Source: Planctomycetaceae bacterium (GTDB taxonomy: Bacteria > Planctomycetota > Planctomycetia > Planctomycetales > Planctomycetaceae). From it: DNA of 8,325 nt. The position numbers were made by a program, and so were the translations under genes. Below, piece after piece: positions 5,595 through 8,325 of the stretch (position 1 is its first letter; each line of letters starts with the position of its first letter). A model generated the notes under the pieces. It was not told where the DNA came from, did no database searches, and saw nothing but the letters and a program-made list of their open reading frames with translations. Location: assembly GCA_027080405.1 (NCBI GenBank), contig JALWSL010000111.1, forward strand, positions 1 through 8,325, read 5' to 3'.

Positions 5595-8325
5595 CTAAAG
5601 GGCGAGATCCGGTTCCTGCGAGCTTCCCAGCAGGCCGAGGATGATCATGGCGAACTGGCTGAGCACGAACAGCGACAGATAAAACAGGACTCCTTCGGTA
5701 AAGCCGTAGGCGTGCAATCCGACGCCGAGTTCGTTCACGCCGAACCAGCTCCAGGCGGTCGTGATGTTGCCCGCAACCGCAAGCATCGCCAGGCCGCGAG
5801 TTTTCACCAGTCGATCCCAGCGGGCATGCAGAACCAGCGCGACCCAAAGGACAATGATCAGTGCTCCGTTTTCTTTCGGATCCCAACCCCAGAAACGTCC
5901 CCAGGAATCGTCGGCCCATAACCCTCCCAGAACGGTTCCAACAAAACTGAACCATAACGCAAAGCAGAGCGTGCCGTAAATCATCCGTTCAAAGGATTTC
6001 TCCATTGATTGAGGTAATTGAACCGTTGTTACTTCTGGCATGAATATCGATGTGAATACCGGAATCGAAACAAACAGCAGGGGAATCACGATCCGCAATG
6101 CGAGCGGGGCGTCCCAAAACTGTTGCAAACCGACCGCAGCCGCGACTGCAGCTACAACCCCGATTAACGCCAGTGGATTTTTCCTGCTGATGTAAATTAA
6201 ACCCAAAATCCCCGCGACAAACGTCGCAGCGTAGCCGAGTGTAATACAAACCACGTGGGTACTGAGCCAAAATTGTGTATCAAGCACGGCTTGCAGCACA
6301 ACGAAGGTGTCTCCATCGCCAGCCAAACCGTGAGCAATCCAAAGCGAGGCAAAGCCTGCTGCTGTTGCCAGGACAATTCCTATGCCCCGTTTGAAAATCA
6401 GCTCCAGAATGAGGCCACACAACACGCCGGCCCATCCAATGAAGACCGCAGAGGAATACAGATTTGTCACCGGAGGACGCCCGGATATTTCGATCCTCGC
6501 CCAAAGCGCCCAGCTATGAACACAGAATGTCAACACGATCAGTGCCAACGCGCTGCGGTTCAGAACGTTCATCGCGGAAGGAAACAACCAGCCGAATATC
6601 GCCAGCACAAACGCGAACAGATACAGAAACGCAGGCCAGAACAACGGCGAAAAGTGATTGAATCGGGCTTCGAATTCGATTTTGGACAGATCCAGTTTTT
6701 CGATGTCCGTTTTATCCAGCAACGTCAGGTATTCTCCCACCGCTTTATTGAAAGCAACCGGCTTGTTGTCGGAGTAGGCATTGACAATTTCCGTGAACTG
6801 TTTGGAAAAGGGGTTTTCCTTTGCTTTAAATGCTTTGGAGTAAATCACATCGAACAGAAAAGCCTTGGCGTATGTTTCCCACTCGTCCCGTTTCAGGGAT
6901 TCTTCCAATCCCTTTGAAGTTGACTCGACAGGGGGAATCAACAACGGCGGATGGGCTTGATCAATCTGCCTGACCATGAACATCGCCCGCATCATTTGCT
7001 CGTTCACATCTTGTGCGTTGGTGTCAATGTGAGGAGGAACCATGGAAGCTTTCAGCAGGCCGATCAGTCCAATTTTACGATCCAGTTCGAGCACTTTCTT
7101 TTGATACAACGAAAGGCTTTCCGGCGATTTCCTCTGTTGCTCGCTTGCTTCCTGAACCGCCCGGGCGAAGGGGCTTTTTTCATTCTCTTTGCTCTGCTTC
7201 TGTTTGCCACGAATTTCTCTCAATGAGTAGCGATGCGATTTTCGGCGTTCCAAATTTAATGTCGAGAGGAGTTCATCGTTATCGATACGTATGACCGGGC
7301 GATCCATTGCGATTTCAGAATCGCTGATCAATTCCAGTAACCACTGCGTGGCCGGAATTGTCCTGGGTTCTTTGGCATCTTTTTCCTCTTTTTTCTGGTC
7401 TGTTTCCTGGGCCGGTTCCAGCCGAACCGTTTCCCGATTGCAGAGGATTCGCATCGAATTGCGGGCGAGTGTATCGATCGGTTTCACGCGTCCCTGATAG
7501 ACAACCGGGATTTCGCCGAATTTGAAATAGTTGAATTCATCCGCAGGAACGACCGGAACTTTCGCCAACCCGTAGAGCCAGTAGCCGCATACGCAAAACA
7601 ACGCCAGCGGTATGACAATGCCGGCCATTGACCCTGCCGACTTTTCGCTGACTTCCTCATCGGACGAGGCAAATTCCAACTTGCCGCTGGCAGCGCGGTT
7701 CAAAAAACGGAGCAGCGTCAGAACAAACTGGTACAACATGCCAATCGAAACAATCATGCAGGCCACATACGGGATCATCCAGCCTTCATTGGTGACAACC
7801 TGTAGCGTTGTCATTTCCCTCTCACCGACTTTGTTGTACCCACTCTGATAGAATGTTTCGCCTGCATAGCGAAGTGGGTTGTTCATCCAGATTTTTATTT
7901 TGCGATCTTCGCCGCGGCTTTTGTCGACCAGGCGGATTTCCGAGGAGTAATTCATCGGCGTATTTGTACCGATGTAATCGTCTTTGCGGACGTCGATCAA
8001 ATGAATGGAATACGGTTTGTATATTCGTTTGAATCGTAAACCGATTTCGTACGCATGGTCCCCCACCTGAATTTGATCGGCTCGTCCCATTGAATCCATG
8101 ATAGCCGAAAGAAGGTAGGTACCGATTTTTTTGTCGGTTCCTTTTTCCAGCACATCAACATAGGCGGCCGGGTAATTGACTTCGTTGTCGGTTCCTGTCG
8201 AAGTTTTCAGGGGGACGATCGATTGATTAAGCCCGGCGCCTGCCGTTGACGGGTTGTCGTCCTCTTTTTTTCGCGGCTTGATGTCCGCATTCGGATAATA
8301 TTGACGTACGAGCAGATCAACAGGC
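5595..8325 (-). CDS. Cytochrome c biogenesis protein, fused ResB-CcsA (CcsBA type), 5' partial
   Basis: System II cytochrome c synthase, which moves haem across the inner membrane and attaches it to CxxCH apocytochromes. The frame stays open to the right edge, so the N-terminus is missing; 909 residues are visible. Numbers here count from the in-frame GTG at 8153. The ResB end has NNPLRYAGETFYQSGYNKVG (91-110) and a helix near 126-148. A second helix (177-197) leads to a roughly 300-residue extracytoplasmic region with GRVKPIDTLARNS (221-233) and charged linkers. The CcsA half, from about 503, has many helices, the WWD haem motif WGRFWGWDPKE (751-761), and likely haem-ligand histidines: H633 (STHV), H776 (VLHAR) and H814 (LHAYGF). 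An extra helix pair seems to lie between H633 and the WWD motif. It converges on the symporter operon with a 65-bp gap that holds no clear terminator. Confidence 0.9.
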   Translation of the reverse strand, partial: PVDLLVRQYYPNADIKPRKKEDDNPSTAGAGLNQSIVPLKTSTGTDNEVNYPAAYVDVLEKGTDKKIGTYLLSAIMDSMGRADQIQVGDHAYEIGLRFKRIYKPYSIHLIDVRKDDYIGTNTPMNYSSEIRLVDKSRGEDRKIKIWMNNPLRYAGETFYQSGYNKVGEREMTTLQVVTNEGWMIPYVACMIVSIGMLYQFVLTLLRFLNRAASGKLEFASSDEEVSEKSAGSMAGIVIPLALFCVCGYWLYGLAKVPVVPADEFNYFKFGEIPVVYQGRVKPIDTLARNSMRILCNRETVRLEPAQETDQKKEEKDAKEPRTIPATQWLLELISDSEIAMDRPVIRIDNDELLSTLNLERRKSHRYSLREIRGKQKQSKENEKSPFARAVQEASEQQRKSPESLSLYQKKVLELDRKIGLIGLLKASMVPPHIDTNAQDVNEQMMRAMFMVRQIDQAHPPLLIPPVESTSKGLEESLKRDEWETYAKAFLFDVIYSKAFKAKENPFSKQFTEIVNAYSDNKPVAFNKAVGEYLTLLDKTDIEKLDLSKIEFEARFNHFSPLFWPAFLYLFAFVLAIFGWLFPSAMNVLNRSALALIVLTFCVHSWALWARIEISGRPPVTNLYSSAVFIGWAGVLCGLILELIFKRGIGIVLATAAGFASLWIAHGLAGDGDTFVVLQAVLDTQFWLSTHVVCITLGYAATFVAGILGLIYISRKNPLALIGVVAAVAAAVGLQQFWDAPLALRIVIPLLFVSIPVFTSIFMPEVTTVQLPQSMEKSFERMIYGTLCFALWFSFVGTVLGGLWADDSWGRFWGWDPKENGALIIVLWVALVLHARWDRLVKTRGLAMLAVAGNITTAWSWFGVNELGVGLHAYGFTEGVLFYLSLFVLSQFAMIILGLLGSSQEPDLAL
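5871..5918 (-). other. WWD haem-handling motif of the CcsA domain
   Basis: This stretch encodes WADDSWGRFWGWDPKE, the tryptophan-rich signature shared by CcsA, CcmC and CcmF. In the family it forms the periplasmic face that presents haem to the apocytochrome. All the key residues (W751, W755, W757, D758, P759, K760, E761, counted from the in-frame GTG at 8153) are intact. The synthase is therefore probably functional. Confidence 0.85.
6654..7547 (-). other. Large extracytoplasmic loop between the ResB and CcsA parts
   Basis: About 298 residues (203-500, counted from the in-frame GTG at 8153) lie between a membrane helix ending near 197 and the first CcsA helix near 503. The loop opens with FNYFKFGEIPVVYQGRVKPI and DTLARNSMRIL. 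It then has lysine/glutamate-rich linkers (around 248-263 and 316-327) and a helical, mostly soluble remainder. A GR-KP-DTLAR element is, as I recall, found in CcsA-type proteins of Bacteroidetes and planctomycetes. Its role is not known to me; contact with apocytochrome or thiol-reducing partners is only a guess. Confidence 0.55.

Noticed and set aside
6255..6917. Plus-strand reading frame of 220 codons inside the cytochrome c synthase gene
   Set aside because: It opposes a strongly supported CcsA frame and shows only low-complexity Gln/Arg-rich sequence.
8151..8153. GTG at 8153 as the start of the cytochrome c synthase
   Set aside because: The frame continues without a stop to the window edge (PVDLLVRQYYPNADIKPR and onward), and a ResB domain needs sequence N-terminal to this point.

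Overview
The window reads as ordinary chromosomal DNA of a Gram-negative-type bacterium, most likely a planctomycete of roughly 50-55% GC. This assignment is by inference. It rests on the style of the LptE-like and BamD-like lipoproteins, on a ResB-CcsA fusion with a long loop carrying a GRVKPIDTLARNS motif, and on the gene mix. There is no sign of a phage, transposon, CRISPR array, rRNA or tRNA.

Layout, left to right. Positions 2-517 hold the 3' end of a plus-strand gene for a two-helix membrane protein with a four-cysteine zinc ribbon. A 13-bp stem followed by a T-rich run (589-629) probably ends its transcript. recO follows at 678-1436. Next is a pair joined by a one-base TAATG stop/start overlap: a large TPR lipoprotein of BamD type (1561-3108) and an LptE-like lipoprotein (3108-3662). 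A 131-bp gap with two adjacent palindromes leads to a second TAATG-coupled pair: a sodium:solute symporter (3794-5359) and a 56-residue single-helix membrane protein (5359-5529). Converging on these from the right edge is a very long minus-strand gene (5595 to beyond 8325). It encodes a fused ResB/CcsA (CcsBA-type) cytochrome c synthase whose N-terminus lies outside the window.

How they fit together. The TPR lipoprotein and LptE are both outer-membrane biogenesis lipoproteins: BamD acts in beta-barrel insertion, and LptE in LPS translocon assembly. Their coupling suggests an envelope-assembly operon in an organism with an LPS-type outer membrane. The symporter and its tiny partner look like a two-component transporter whose substrate cannot be read from sequence. 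The CcsBA protein would export and attach haem to apocytochromes c on the outer face of the inner membrane (System II).

Most of the window is housekeeping. The least explained items are the 56-residue symporter partner, the double palindrome ahead of the symporter, the proline-rich tail of the TPR lipoprotein, and the extra helix pair and large loop in the CcsA half. None is strong evidence of a new system.
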